Notes under the pieces: model-generated
The model's database searches: none
What the model saw: only the letters and a program-made list of their open reading frames with translations
What the model was told of the DNA's origin: nothing
Program-made: the position numbers and the translations under genes
Assembly (NCBI GenBank): GCA_964458415.1
Contig: CAYWIT010000027.1
Location: forward strand, 1-24,092
Source of the DNA: CAYWIT01 sp964458415
Lineage (GTDB): Bacteria; Pseudomonadota; Alphaproteobacteria; Micavibrionales; UBA2020
Length of the DNA stretch: 24,092 nt
Reading direction: 5' to 3'
In this document: positions 7,322-15,934 of the stretch, piece after piece
Layout of the letters: every line of letters begins with the position of its first letter
Numbering within the stretch: position 1 is the stretch's first letter

Positions 7322-8911
7322 ATGTCCTTTTATAAAGCCATTCTTACTGTCGGCGGATTGACTTTGGGGAGTCGGTTTCTCGGGTTTGCCCGCGATATCC
7401 TGACGGCGAACTTTCTGGGGGCGGGGCCTTTGGCAGATGCCTTCTTTATTGCTCTTAAATTACCGAATTTTTTCCGGCGGATCACGGCAGAGGGGGCGTT
7501 TAGCGTGTCCTTTGTGCCGATGTTCTCACGGAGCATGACGGGCGAGGGAAAGGCCGAGGCGATGAAATTCGCCGAAGAGGCGCAGGCAGTCATGCTCGCG
7601 ATCCTTATTCCTTTTACCGTTCTCGCGATTGCCGCAATGCCGTGGGTTCTTTACGCTGTCGCTCCCGGCGTGCACGGAGACCCTGTCCGCTATGATGCGG
7701 CGCTGGAATTGTCGCGGATTACCTTTCCCTACATTCTGATGATGTCATTGACGGCGTTGCTGGGCGGTGTGCTGAATTCCTTTGACCGTTTCGGGCCCTT
7801 TGCGGCAGCCCCGATTTTTTTCAATGCGACGCTGATCGTGTTTCTGGTCGCGGGGGTGCATGTGGCGCCTTCCGGCGGACATGCTCTGGCCTGGGGGGTG
7901 GCAGCAGCCGGCGTGATCCAGTTCCTCTGGATGCTTTGGCATTGCAGCCGGATTCATTGTGTTGTGAAACTCAGGCGGCCACGCCTGACACCGCATATTC
8001 GCAAGCTGTTCCGGTTGATGGTGCCGGGCATGGTGGGGGCGGGGGCTGCGCAAATCAATCTGTTTATTGATCTGATACTGGCCTCGCTGCTTCCGGCAGG
8101 GGCGATTTCATTTCTATACTATGCAGACCGGCTTTATCAGTTGCCGCTGGGAGTGATCGGCATTGCGATTGGCACGGCGCTATTGCCGATGTTGTCGCGT
8201 GCGGTCAAGTCCGGTGAAGACGGCGCACCGGAAAAACTGATGGAGCAGGGGGTGGAGACGGGATTAATTCTGGCGGTTCCTGCCGCTGTCGCGCTGACAG
8301 GCATTGCGGTGCCGATTATGTCCGTTTTATTCGAGCGTGGTGCTTTTCAAAGCGCGGATAGCCTTGCAGCGGCACAGGCTCTGACGGCCTATGCCATCGG
8401 GCTTCCGGCTTATGTGTTGGCCAAGGTCTTCAGTACGGCCTATTTCGCGCGGGAGGATACTTATACCCCTGTCAAATTCGCCATCATCTGCGCATTGATC
8501 AACACGGCGCTGGCGCTGGCGCTGATTGGGCCGCTGAAACATGCGGGGATTGCGCTGGCGACCGGAATGACGGCCTGGATAAATCTGGCGTTGCTCTATC
8601 GCGGGCTGGACAGGCAGGGTTTGCTGAAAACGTCAAAAGCTTCCGAAAAGAGAATCTACGGGATCATTTTTTCCGGGGCGATTATGGCAGTTGTATTGTT
8701 TCTGTTTTATAAATTCCTCCTGTTACCATATTTTCAGGGCGCCCTGTTCGTGAAAATCATGGCTTTGGGGGCACTGATGGCCGCTGGCGGGGTGACATAT
8801 TTCTTTTTGCTGTATGTTCTCGGGATTTTTAATCTGACGCAGATAAAAGCCCTATTCCCAAAACGGGGAAAAAAAGCCACAATCGAGGAAGTCCAGAGGA
8901 TGGGGCAATAA
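7322..8911 (+). CDS. murJ: lipid II flippase MurJ (MviN)
   Basis: MurJ moves lipid II across the inner membrane for peptidoglycan synthesis. The 529-aa protein has many hydrophobic segments, consistent with the 14 membrane helices of MurJ. Family landmarks are visible: GSRFLGFARDILTANFLGAG with Arg18 and Arg24, then FFRRITAEGAFSVSFVPMF (residues 50-68) with the conserved arginines and EGAFS, and later LPLGVIGIAIGTALLPMLSR. AEGAFS is highly specific for MurJ within the MOP superfamily. The ATG at 7322 has a modest AGCAGGG ribosome site. A secreted-protein gene follows after 14 bases and probably shares the transcript. Identification is secure. Confidence 0.97.
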   Translation: MSFYKAILTVGGLTLGSRFLGFARDILTANFLGAGPLADAFFIALKLPNFFRRITAEGAFSVSFVPMFSRSMTGEGKAEAMKFAEEAQAVMLAILIPFTVLAIAAMPWVLYAVAPGVHGDPVRYDAALELSRITFPYILMMSLTALLGGVLNSFDRFGPFAAAPIFFNATLIVFLVAGVHVAPSGGHALAWGVAAAGVIQFLWMLWHCSRIHCVVKLRRPRLTPHIRKLFRLMVPGMVGAGAAQINLFIDLILASLLPAGAISFLYYADRLYQLPLGVIGIAIGTALLPMLSRAVKSGEDGAPEKLMEQGVETGLILAVPAAVALTGIAVPIMSVLFERGAFQSADSLAAAQALTAYAIGLPAYVLAKVFSTAYFAREDTYTPVKFAIICALINTALALALIGPLKHAGIALATGMTAWINLALLYRGLDRQGLLKTSKASEKRIYGIIFSGAIMAVVLFLFYKFLLLPYFQGALFVKIMALGALMAAGGVTYFFLLYVLGIFNLTQIKALFPKRGKKATIEEVQRMGQ

Positions 8912-8925
8912 AGGAGTTTTCAGAT

Positions 8926-9618
8926 ATGCGTAAAATATTCAGTGCGGTTGTTTTGGGGGCCCTGATCGGGGCTTTTGCATCGCAGGCGGAAGCAAGCACC
9001 TTTGTCTGGAAGGATGCGCCAAATGGCTATACCGTTTCTTTTCCCGACACGTGGAGGATTCAGACCGAGGACGAGCCCACGACACGGCTGCGCATTGCCG
9101 CGCCCATCAAAGAAGATATGGCGACTTGCCGTGTGCAGGTGGAACCCGATGGCCGTTTAAAGGTTTATCCCAAGCGGCTGGTGGACGAGGCTGTTGTCGC
9201 AACGTTTGACCGCAGCTTCTGGGAAGGCGAGATTGCGCGTTTTGAAGATGCGGAGATGACGGGTTTTTATGCACCGGCCAGCATCAGCGGCAAGGGCGAT
9301 GCGACGGCAACATCCTTCTCTTACAATCAGGATATGGGGGATGGTAACAAGGTTGCGATGTACGGCATCATGATCGGCGGCATTTACGGCGACAGCAGAT
9401 ATGTCCTGAACTGCTCTTCAAAGCGGGAGGCCTATGAAAGATGGGTTGATCTTTTTGCCAGTGTCATGGATTCAGTGGAATTCGATGATCGGTATCATCC
9501 TTTTGCGACGGGTTATTACCGGGCCTTCCTGAATGATCCGAAGCTGGTTTTACCACGTTCCAAACCTGGTACCATCAGCAAGCGTATGGATGTTTACGCT
9601 GTCCCTTATAATAAGTAA
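8926..9618 (+). CDS. secreted hypothetical protein, PsbP/DUF1795-like pattern
   Basis: The N-terminus (MRKIFSAVVLGALIGAFASQ AEA) is a clear Sec signal peptide with predicted cleavage after AEA, near residue 23, so the mature protein should be periplasmic. The mature part starts WKDAPNGYTVSFPDTWRI and later has LFASVMDSVEFD, a layout seen in PsbP/Mog1-like domains where a phrase like 'ysvsyPdgW' opens the fold; this resemblance is tentative. Two cysteines (about 67 and 164) could form a disulfide. It follows murJ by 14 bases, and its stop codon overlaps the next ATG (TAATG), so the three genes look co-translated. An AAAGGAG ribosome site supports the ATG at 8926. The function is not known. Confidence 0.85.
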   Translation: MRKIFSAVVLGALIGAFASQAEASTFVWKDAPNGYTVSFPDTWRIQTEDEPTTRLRIAAPIKEDMATCRVQVEPDGRLKVYPKRLVDEAVVATFDRSFWEGEIARFEDAEMTGFYAPASISGKGDATATSFSYNQDMGDGNKVAMYGIMIGGIYGDSRYVLNCSSKREAYERWVDLFASVMDSVEFDDRYHPFATGYYRAFLNDPKLVLPRSKPGTISKRMDVYAVPYNK

Positions 9619-10361
9619 TGACAGACATTTCTATTTGCGGAACAACGGTTCGGAAACATGATCCGGACCGTTTTCTTTTGTCGATGTTCGCCCCGCCGGA
9701 AAAGCGGGAGGCACTGTGGGCGCTCTATGCCTTCAATTACGAAATTGCCCGTACGCGCGATGTGGTGACCGAGCCGCAGCTGGGGCTGATCCGGCTGCAA
9801 TGGTGGCGTGACAGTCTGGCTGAAATTTATGAAGGCAAGGCTTTGACGCCACATCCCGTGCTTGATCCTTTGGCGGAGGCTATCCGTATGCATGATCTGC
9901 CGCACGACTTGTTTGAAACATTGCTGAAGGCTCGAGAGTTGGATTTGCGCAACCATCCTCCCGCGACGATGGAGGAACTGGTTTCCTATGCGGATATGAC
10001 TTCGACGCCGCTGCTGCAACTTTCTTTAAAAACATACGGGGAAGGTAGCGGCGGGAATGATGTAAAAAATATCGCCACGGCCTATGCCCTGACCGGAATT
10101 TTGCGATCCGTAGCGTTTTATCAGGCGAGCGGACGGGCGCTTCTTTCTCCGGATACAGCGACGGCGGAGGTTGTCACAACAGCTTTGACTTTGCTGAAGG
10201 AAAACAAAAATTCAGTTAAGTATATGAAACTTCACGCAAAACTGGCGGAAATGTACCTGAAGCAGATAAAAGTAGCGAATTACGATCTGTTCTCTCCACG
10301 CCTGCAAATTCCTCCGTTTTTGAGGGAGTTGAGGTTGTTGTGGCAGACAAATTTTATTTGA
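9618..10361 (+). CDS. squalene/phytoene-synthase-fold protein, NDUFAF6-like
   Basis: The sequence WALYAFNYEIARTRDVVTEP followed by GLIRLQWWRDSLAEIYEG and HPVLDPLAEAI matches the squalene/phytoene synthase fold. It is closest in pattern to the mitochondrial complex I assembly factor NDUFAF6 (ALRAFNVELAQ...; GLMRMQFWK; HPVA). The Asp-rich DxxxD prenyl-diphosphate motifs of true synthases are degraded (EIARTRD remains), so catalysis of squalene or phytoene formation is unlikely. A role in respiratory complex I assembly is a family-based inference. The protein has 247 aa with no signal peptide. Translation is coupled to the upstream secreted protein by a TAATG overlap. A perfect promoter for the next gene overlaps its stop codon. 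Confidence 0.82.
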   Translation: MTDISICGTTVRKHDPDRFLLSMFAPPEKREALWALYAFNYEIARTRDVVTEPQLGLIRLQWWRDSLAEIYEGKALTPHPVLDPLAEAIRMHDLPHDLFETLLKARELDLRNHPPATMEELVSYADMTSTPLLQLSLKTYGEGSGGNDVKNIATAYALTGILRSVAFYQASGRALLSPDTATAEVVTTALTLLKENKNSVKYMKLHAKLAEMYLKQIKVANYDLFSPRLQIPPFLRELRLLWQTNFI

Positions 10362-10386
10362 CAGAAATACCTTTTTACACTATAAT
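10358..10386 (+). promoter_or_regulatory. perfect consensus sigma70 promoter
   Basis: TTGACA (10358-10363), a 17-base spacer and TATAAT (10381-10386) match the consensus exactly. The -35 overlaps the stop codon of the preceding gene. It drives the small membrane protein gene at 10426 with a leader of about 30 bases. Confidence 0.85.
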
Positions 10387-10425
10387 TACGAAAATTAAAT
10401 TTCAAAACCAAAGCGGAGAATTGAC

Positions 10426-10728
10426 ATGTCAAAATGGAGCAAAATGTCTAAATTGGAAAAGGGATTGACTGCTGCTTTCTACACGGCGGCTTTTGGAATC
10501 GTAGGTGTCATCGGCTATGGCTTGTCCGATCAGCAGGGAGCTGAAAAGGCGATCAACGACGATGGACGATTTACCGTTACTTCATATGAAGGGCACAAAG
10601 TGCTTGGCTGCGGCAAGGGCGACCTTTATCGCGACGAGTTCAAGGCGGTAAACAAAGACGGCAAGCCGGTGGATATCGTCGTTTGCAAGGGAATTTTCAA
10701 GGGCTCTACGGTCCGCACGCTGGACTAA
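10426..10728 (+). CDS. small single-pass membrane protein, 100 aa, unknown
   Basis: After a basic N-terminus (MSKWSKMSKLEKG), a hydrophobic helix spans about residues 14-33, followed by a polar domain that positive-inside logic places in the periplasm. That domain has two cysteines, Cys62 (VLGCGKGDLYRDEF) and Cys87 (IVVCKGIFKG), well placed for one disulfide. I do not recognise the family; the CGKGD...VVCKG pattern resembles small proteins seen in phages and enterobacteria, but that is from memory and weak. The start ATG follows GCGGAGAA. The gene has its own perfect promoter and a hairpin terminator 26 bases after the stop, and its last 4 bases overlap the convergent trmFO stop. It should be strongly transcribed as a single gene. 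Confidence 0.8.
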   Translation: MSKWSKMSKLEKGLTAAFYTAAFGIVGVIGYGLSDQQGAEKAINDDGRFTVTSYEGHKVLGCGKGDLYRDEFKAVNKDGKPVDIVVCKGIFKGSTVRTLD

Positions 10729-12050
10729 AGCCATCCCGCAAAATCTTTTAACGCACGGGCGGAGAGCGCTTTTTTACGCTCCCGCCCGTGAATTTTTGTA
10801 TCTTCCAGCGGCGGAAACAAGCCAAAATTCACGTTCATCGGCTGGAAGGTTTCAGCATTGGCGCCTGTTGTGATGTGGTTGAGCAGGGCTCCCATTGCTG
10901 TTGTGACAGGCGGCGCGGTAATGTCGCGGCCCAGCCGTTCCGCTGCTGCAAAACGTCCGGCCATCAGTCCGACAGCGGCGCTTTCGACATAGCCCTCGCA
11001 ACCGGTGACCTGTCCTGCGAAGCGCAGGCGCGGCATGGCTTTGAGCCGTAGCATCGCGTCAAGCAGTTTCGGGCTGTTGAGGAAAGTATTGCGGTGAATG
11101 CCGCCAAGCCTTGCGAATTCGGCATTTTCAAGGCCGGGGATCATGCGGAAGATGCGGGTTTGCTCAGCGTATTTCAGCTTGGTCTGAAATCCGACGATGT
11201 TGTACAGCGTGCCAAGCGCGTTATCCTGCCGCAATTGGACCACCGCCCAAGGGCGTGGGAACTGCGTGGCGTTGGGATTGGTCAGGCCAATGGCTTTCAT
11301 CGGCCCCCAGCGCAATGTTTCGGGCCCGCGCTCGGCCATCACTTCGATCGGCAGGCAGGCTTCGAAATAGGGGGTGTCTTTCTCCCATTCCTTGAATTCT
11401 GTTTTTTCGCCTGCAAGCAGGGCCTCGACAAAACCATAGTATTCTGGTTTTTCCAGCGGGCAGTTGATGTAATCCTTGCCGTCGCCCTTATCATAGCGCG
11501 ACTGGTACCATGCCCTGGAAAAGTCGATGCTGTCCTTGAAGACAATCGGGGCAATGGCATCGAAAAAGGACAGGCTTTCGGTGTTGGTCAGCTTGCGCAC
11601 GGCCTCCGCCAGCGCGGGCGAGGTCAGGGGGCCGGTGGCAATAATCACGCTGTCCCAGTCTTCGGGCGGAATAGTTGCGATTTCGCCATTTTCCACCGTC
11701 ACCAGCGGATGGGACTTGAGGGTTTCGGTCACTGTGTTCGAAAAGGCGTCGCGGTCCACGGCGAGGGCCGATCCCGCCGGAACTTTATGCCTGTCGCCTG
11801 TTGCCATGACAAGGGAATTGGCACGGCGCATTTCTTCATGAATGAGGCCGACGGCGTTATACTCCGCATCGTCCGAGCGGAAAGAATTGGAGCAAACCAG
11901 TTCGGCGAAGTTTCCGGACTGGTGCGCATCGGTCATTTTTTGTGGACGCATTTCATGAATGATGACGGGAACACCGGCCTGAGCCAGTTGCCAGGCCGCT
12001 TCGCTGCCCGCCATGCCGGCGCCGATGATGTGAACGGGTTTTATATCCAT
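10725..12050 (-). CDS. trmFO: TrmFO, folate/FAD-dependent tRNA m5U54 methyltransferase
   Basis: TrmFO makes 5-methyluridine at tRNA position 54 using methylenetetrahydrofolate and FAD. The FAD-binding GAGMAGSEAAW lies at residues 10-20 (GxGxxG). Cys53 in AELVCSNSFRSDD and Cys232 in EACLPIEVM correspond to the two functional cysteines of characterised TrmFO. HRNTFLNSPKLLD and FAGQVTGCEGYVESAA are also typical. The protein has 441 aa, the normal length. The ATG at 12050 is one base after the nadD stop codon, with the nadD end (AAGAAG) serving as ribosome site, so it is coupled to nadD; an upstream in-frame extension is not needed. It is convergent with the small membrane gene. A hairpin for that gene lies within the trmFO C-terminal codons. 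Confidence 0.96.
   Translation of the reverse strand: MDIKPVHIIGAGMAGSEAAWQLAQAGVPVIIHEMRPQKMTDAHQSGNFAELVCSNSFRSDDAEYNAVGLIHEEMRRANSLVMATGDRHKVPAGSALAVDRDAFSNTVTETLKSHPLVTVENGEIATIPPEDWDSVIIATGPLTSPALAEAVRKLTNTESLSFFDAIAPIVFKDSIDFSRAWYQSRYDKGDGKDYINCPLEKPEYYGFVEALLAGEKTEFKEWEKDTPYFEACLPIEVMAERGPETLRWGPMKAIGLTNPNATQFPRPWAVVQLRQDNALGTLYNIVGFQTKLKYAEQTRIFRMIPGLENAEFARLGGIHRNTFLNSPKLLDAMLRLKAMPRLRFAGQVTGCEGYVESAAVGLMAGRFAAAERLGRDITAPPVTTAMGALLNHITTGANAETFQPMNVNFGLFPPLEDTKIHGRERKKALSARALKDFAGWL
10754..10797 (+). terminator. intrinsic terminator embedded in the 3' coding end of trmFO
   Basis: CACGGGCGGAGAGCG (10754-10768) pairs with CGCTCCCGCCCGTG (10777-10790), with one bulged base, across a T-rich loop. 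It is followed by AATTTTT (10791-10797). On the plus strand this ends the transcript of the small membrane protein gene. On the minus strand the same bases encode the trmFO C-terminal region. Confidence 0.65.
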
Positions 12051-12051
12051 T

Positions 12052-12660
12052 TTACTTCTTTTTTCTTTGTTGTTGACGGATTTGCGTGGCGGACATTTCA
12101 TTCAGGGGAATGTGCAAAATGGTCCAGACGGGCGGGGCAGCTGTTTTCAGCAAGGCGGCTTGTTCCTGCGGGAGCAGATTTCTGCGGAAATGTTCGAAAG
12201 CAGGGCAGGCGCGCAGGCTGTTGCCGCGGGGGGGTCGATCCAGCACGCAAACGGGAACCAGATTAAAAATATCCTGCCATCTCTCCCAGCGATGGATCTG
12301 GCGCAGATTATCTGTTCCCATCAGCCAGACAAAGTTTGTCGTCGGAAAATGTTTCTTAAGCCCTTGCAGGGTATCGTATGTATAGCGGGTATGCAGCTTT
12401 GTTTCGATATCGGTAACGATGATGCGCGGGTGGTGGCTGGCGGCTTTGGCGCTGGCAAGACGGTCGGCCAGCGGCGCCATGTCTTTATGAGATTTCAGCG
12501 GGTTTTGCGGGCTGACCATCCACCAGACGGCATCAAGCCCCAGCATTTTCAGGGCATAAAGGCTGATATGCCGGTGTCCTTCATGCGCGGGATTGAACGA
12601 TCCGCCCAGCAGGCCGACGGTGCGTCCGGACCAGAGCGTTCCTTCATAGGGGGAAGGCAC
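12052..12660 (-). CDS. nadD: nicotinate-nucleotide adenylyltransferase NadD
   Basis: NadD converts nicotinate mononucleotide and ATP to deamido-NAD in NAD synthesis. The nucleotidyltransferase motif GGSFNPAHEGH is at residues 19-29 and the second motif SATQIR at 190-195; FVWLMGTDNL in the middle is also characteristic. The frame is open far upstream into putA without an in-frame ATG. The start must be the GTG at 12660, which sits 8 bases after a strong GGAGGAG site formed by the last putA codons. This gives 202 aa, normal for the family. The gene begins 5 bases after the putA stop and ends 1 base before trmFO, so the three form an operon. The usual partner rsfS is not adjacent. The lysine-rich end (QRKKK) is unremarkable. 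Confidence 0.95.
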   Translation of the reverse strand: MPSPYEGTLWSGRTVGLLGGSFNPAHEGHRHISLYALKMLGLDAVWWMVSPQNPLKSHKDMAPLADRLASAKAASHHPRIIVTDIETKLHTRYTYDTLQGLKKHFPTTNFVWLMGTDNLRQIHRWERWQDIFNLVPVCVLDRPPRGNSLRACPAFEHFRRNLLPQEQAALLKTAAPPVWTILHIPLNEMSATQIRQQQRKKK

Positions 12661-12665
12661 CGGTT

Positions 12666-15600
12666 TTACTCCTCCGCCAGAGAAACAAGCGTGGTGTTGC
12701 CGCCCGAGGCCGTGGTGTTGATGGTGATGGTCTTCTCGGTGGCAAAACGGAGCAGATAATGCGGGCCGCCCGCCTTGGGGCCTGTGCCGGAAAGTCCTTG
12801 CCCGCCGAAAGGCTGCACGCCGACGACCGCGCCGATCATCGAGCGGTTGACGTAGCAGTTGCCTGCACGCACGCGGTTGCACAAAGTGCGCAGGGTGTGG
12901 TCGATGCGCGTATGCACGCCGAAGGTCAGGCCGTAGCCGGTTTCGTTGATCTGGGTGATCACATCGTCGATATCCTCCGCTTTGTAGCGGATAATATGCA
13001 GGATAGGGCCGAAAACCTCGCGGGACAGATGCGCCAGAGACGGGATTTCATAGGCACGGGGGGCAAAGAAGGTGCCCTGCTGCGCTTCCGCAGGCAGGGG
13101 GACTTCAGCAACTTTTTTGGCTTCCTTGTCCATACGGTCAGCGTGGGCATTCAGGATGTTCAGGGCCGCACGGTCAATGACCGGGCCGATGTCGGTTTCC
13201 AGTTTCAGCAGATCTCCCAAGCGCAGCTCCTTGCAGGCGCCCGCCAGCATGGTGATGACTTTATCGGCGATGCCGTCTTGCACAAACAGGACGCGGAGCG
13301 CCGAACAGCGCTGCCCCGCCGAGCGGAAAGCGCTGGTAATCACATCATCCACGATTTGCTCGGGCAGCGCGCTGGAATCGACGATCATCGCATTCTGTCC
13401 GCCTGTTTCGGCGATCAGGGGGACAATCGCGCCATCACGGGCGGCCAGTGTGCGGTTGATGATCTGCGCCACTTCGGTCGAACCGGTAAAGCAAACGCCC
13501 GCAATGCGCTGATCCGGCGTGAGGTATTGCCCTGTCATTTCACCTGTGGCGGGCAGAAGGTGCAAAACGTCTTGCGGAATTCCCGCTTTGTGCAGGATTT
13601 CCGTGGCTTTCATGGCGATCAGGCATGTCTGCTCGGCAGGTTTGGCAATCACGGTGTTTCCGGCCATGAGCGCGGCTGCGACCTGTCCCATAAAAATCGC
13701 CAGAGGAAAATTCCATGGGCTGATGCAGAGGAATACGCCGCGGCCTTCCAGCAACAGGCGGTTGGATTCCCCGGTGGGGCCGGTCAGTAATTGTCCGTCA
13801 GATGCAAAATGCCTGCGGCCTTCGACCGCGTAATAGCGGCAGAAATCGATGGCTTCGCGCACCTCGGCTACGGAATCTGCAAGGGTTTTTCCGGCCTCGC
13901 GCACGCAAAGTGCCATCAATTGTGGCATGTTTTCTTCCATCAGGTCGGCAGCGCGTTGCAACGCTGCGGCGCGGATATCTGCCGGTGTCTTGTTCCATTG
14001 GGGGAAGGCGATATAGGCCGCGTGCAAGGCTTGATGCATGTCGTCTTTGGTGGCAAAGGTGACGGTGCCTATTTCGCGGCTGTGATCGGCGGGATCGAGG
14101 ACTTTTTCAGAAATACCAATTCTGGTGACGCCGGAAATGAGCGGTGCCGCGACATATCTTTCTTCCGCAAGCCGTTCGATATCTTTGATCAGGGCATGGC
14201 TGACGTCGCCATTGGCGAATTCGATGCCTTGCGAATTTTCACGCTCCGCGCCGTAAAGGTCGCGGGGGAGCGGAATTTTTGGATGCGGTTTGCTTTGCAG
14301 TTTTGCCATGTATTCTGCGGGGTCAACCAGCATTTCATCAATCGGCACGGCGTCGTTTTGCAGGCGGTTGACGAAATTGGTATTGGCGCCATTTTCCAGC
14401 AGACGACGGACCAGATAGGGCAGCAAATCCTGATGGCTGCCGACGGGAGCATAAACGCGGCAGGGAAATTGTCCGGGAGCGGTGCCGGTGATCTGGTGAA
14501 ATAAAGGCTCGCCCATGCCGTGCAGTCGCTGGAATTCAAAGCCGCTTTTGTCGTCACCTGCCAGTTCGATGAGAGCCGCAACAGTATAGGCGTTATGCGT
14601 TGCGAACATCGGATAAAACACATCGCGCCGTTCCATCAGCTTCCGGGCATTGGCGAGATAGGAAACGTCCGTTGCGTTCTTGCGCGTGAAAACAGGATAT
14701 CCGGGCAGGCCGTTGACCTGCGCGTATTTGACCTCGCTGTCCCAATAGGCGCCCTTGACAAGGCGGACCATCATTTTTTGCCCTTTTTCCTCTGCCAGCG
14801 CGGCAAGGAAAGCGATCACCGGGGAGCAGCGCTTCTGGTAGGCCTGAATGGCAATGCCAAACCCGTCCCAGCCTTTCAGCGTCGGGTCGGTAAAGACGTT
14901 TTCGATGATATCGAGAGAAATTTCCAGCCGATGCGCTTCCTCGGCGTCGACGGTCAGTCCAATGCCGTAATGCGCGCATTTTTGGGCCAGCACCAACAGT
15001 TTTTTTGAAAGTGCAGGAACGCAGACATCACGCTGTGCGTATTCATAGCGCGGGTGCAGGGCCGAAAGCTTGACCGAGATTCCGGGGGCATCGGCAACGC
15101 TGCGTCCGGCGGCGGCCCGGCCAATCGCGTCAATCGCCATTTCATAGCTGGTAAAATAGCGTTCGGCATCTTCTGCCGTGCGGGCCCCTTCGCCCAGCAT
15201 GTCATAGGAGTGGCGGTATCCGGTTTTTTCAGCGTCCACGGCACGTTTGAGGGCTTCGTCGATCGTGCGACCCATGACGAATTGTTGGCCCATGATTTTC
15301 ATGGCATGCAGCATGGCCTGACGCACGACGGGCTCGCCCAGCTTGGAAACCATCTTTCCAGTAATGGAAGCAATAGAAAGGCTTTTGTCTTCCTCCACGT
15401 CGGCAATAACCTTGCCCGTCAGCATCAGCGCCCAGGTCGAAGCATTGACGAACAGGTCATCCGCTTTGCCCAGATGCTGGTTCCACTCCGCGCCGCCGAT
15501 CTTGTCGCGGATCAGCTGATCCGCAGTCGCGCTATCAGGAATGCGGAGCAGGGCCTCGGCAAGGCACATCAACGCGATGCCTTCTTTGGTTGTCAGGCCG

Positions 15601-15824
15601 AATTCCTGCAGGAAGCGGTCCAGTCCGCCAAATTTTTTGCGGTTGTCGCGGACGGTTTGCACCATCTGGCGCGTTTTCTCGCGGATACGGTGGGTTGCGT
15701 CTGCATCAAATGTGGCAAGCGGCAGGAGGGTTTCTACCGCTTTATTTTCATCCTGATGATAAGGCGCGTTGAGAGTGGCTTTGATGGCGCTGCTGCCGCT
15801 TTGCGTCCGGAGGGCTTGTTTCAT
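12666..15824 (-). CDS. putA: bifunctional proline dehydrogenase / delta-1-pyrroline-5-carboxylate dehydrogenase PutA
   Basis: PutA oxidises proline to pyrroline-5-carboxylate (FAD) and then to glutamate (NAD). The FAD-barrel domain (about residues 175-485) has GISVKLSALHPRYEYAQ, RLVKGAYWDSEVK, FATHNAYTVAAL and the end motif YAPVGSHQDLLPYLVRRLLENGANTNFV. The aldehyde dehydrogenase domain (about 560-1035) has CISPWNFPLAIF, CFTGSTEVA, Glu806 in AETGGQNAMI, the nucleophile Cys840 in AGQRCSALR, EVFGPILHI and QPFGGQGLSGTGPKAGG. There is no N-terminal ribbon-helix-helix domain, so it is not its own repressor. The protein has 1052 aa, near short PutA forms. The ATG at 15824 was chosen; a GTG at 15845 with AGGAG 12 bases upstream is an alternative that adds 7 residues. 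Confidence 0.97.
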   Translation of the reverse strand: MKQALRTQSGSSAIKATLNAPYHQDENKAVETLLPLATFDADATHRIREKTRQMVQTVRDNRKKFGGLDRFLQEFGLTTKEGIALMCLAEALLRIPDSATADQLIRDKIGGAEWNQHLGKADDLFVNASTWALMLTGKVIADVEEDKSLSIASITGKMVSKLGEPVVRQAMLHAMKIMGQQFVMGRTIDEALKRAVDAEKTGYRHSYDMLGEGARTAEDAERYFTSYEMAIDAIGRAAAGRSVADAPGISVKLSALHPRYEYAQRDVCVPALSKKLLVLAQKCAHYGIGLTVDAEEAHRLEISLDIIENVFTDPTLKGWDGFGIAIQAYQKRCSPVIAFLAALAEEKGQKMMVRLVKGAYWDSEVKYAQVNGLPGYPVFTRKNATDVSYLANARKLMERRDVFYPMFATHNAYTVAALIELAGDDKSGFEFQRLHGMGEPLFHQITGTAPGQFPCRVYAPVGSHQDLLPYLVRRLLENGANTNFVNRLQNDAVPIDEMLVDPAEYMAKLQSKPHPKIPLPRDLYGAERENSQGIEFANGDVSHALIKDIERLAEERYVAAPLISGVTRIGISEKVLDPADHSREIGTVTFATKDDMHQALHAAYIAFPQWNKTPADIRAAALQRAADLMEENMPQLMALCVREAGKTLADSVAEVREAIDFCRYYAVEGRRHFASDGQLLTGPTGESNRLLLEGRGVFLCISPWNFPLAIFMGQVAAALMAGNTVIAKPAEQTCLIAMKATEILHKAGIPQDVLHLLPATGEMTGQYLTPDQRIAGVCFTGSTEVAQIINRTLAARDGAIVPLIAETGGQNAMIVDSSALPEQIVDDVITSAFRSAGQRCSALRVLFVQDGIADKVITMLAGACKELRLGDLLKLETDIGPVIDRAALNILNAHADRMDKEAKKVAEVPLPAEAQQGTFFAPRAYEIPSLAHLSREVFGPILHIIRYKAEDIDDVITQINETGYGLTFGVHTRIDHTLRTLCNRVRAGNCYVNRSMIGAVVGVQPFGGQGLSGTGPKAGGPHYLLRFATEKTITINTTASGGNTTLVSLAEE

Positions 15825-15934
15825 GATGCAACCTGCTGATTTCACTTATGAGTCGTTCTCCTAATCTAGCGCTCTTGCTGTGCCTTTGCATGACTTTAAA
15901 ATCATGAAAAAACAAACGGTTATTAATTTTCATA

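Noticed and set aside
11094..12266. 390-codon plus-strand open frame opposite trmFO
   Set aside because: It is antisense to trmFO and the nadD end, with no ribosome site and no motifs.
12661..12882. Upstream extension of the nadD frame into putA
   Set aside because: The added residues are His/Arg-rich translation of the putA frame; the GTG at 12660 has the proper ribosome site and gives the normal NadD length.
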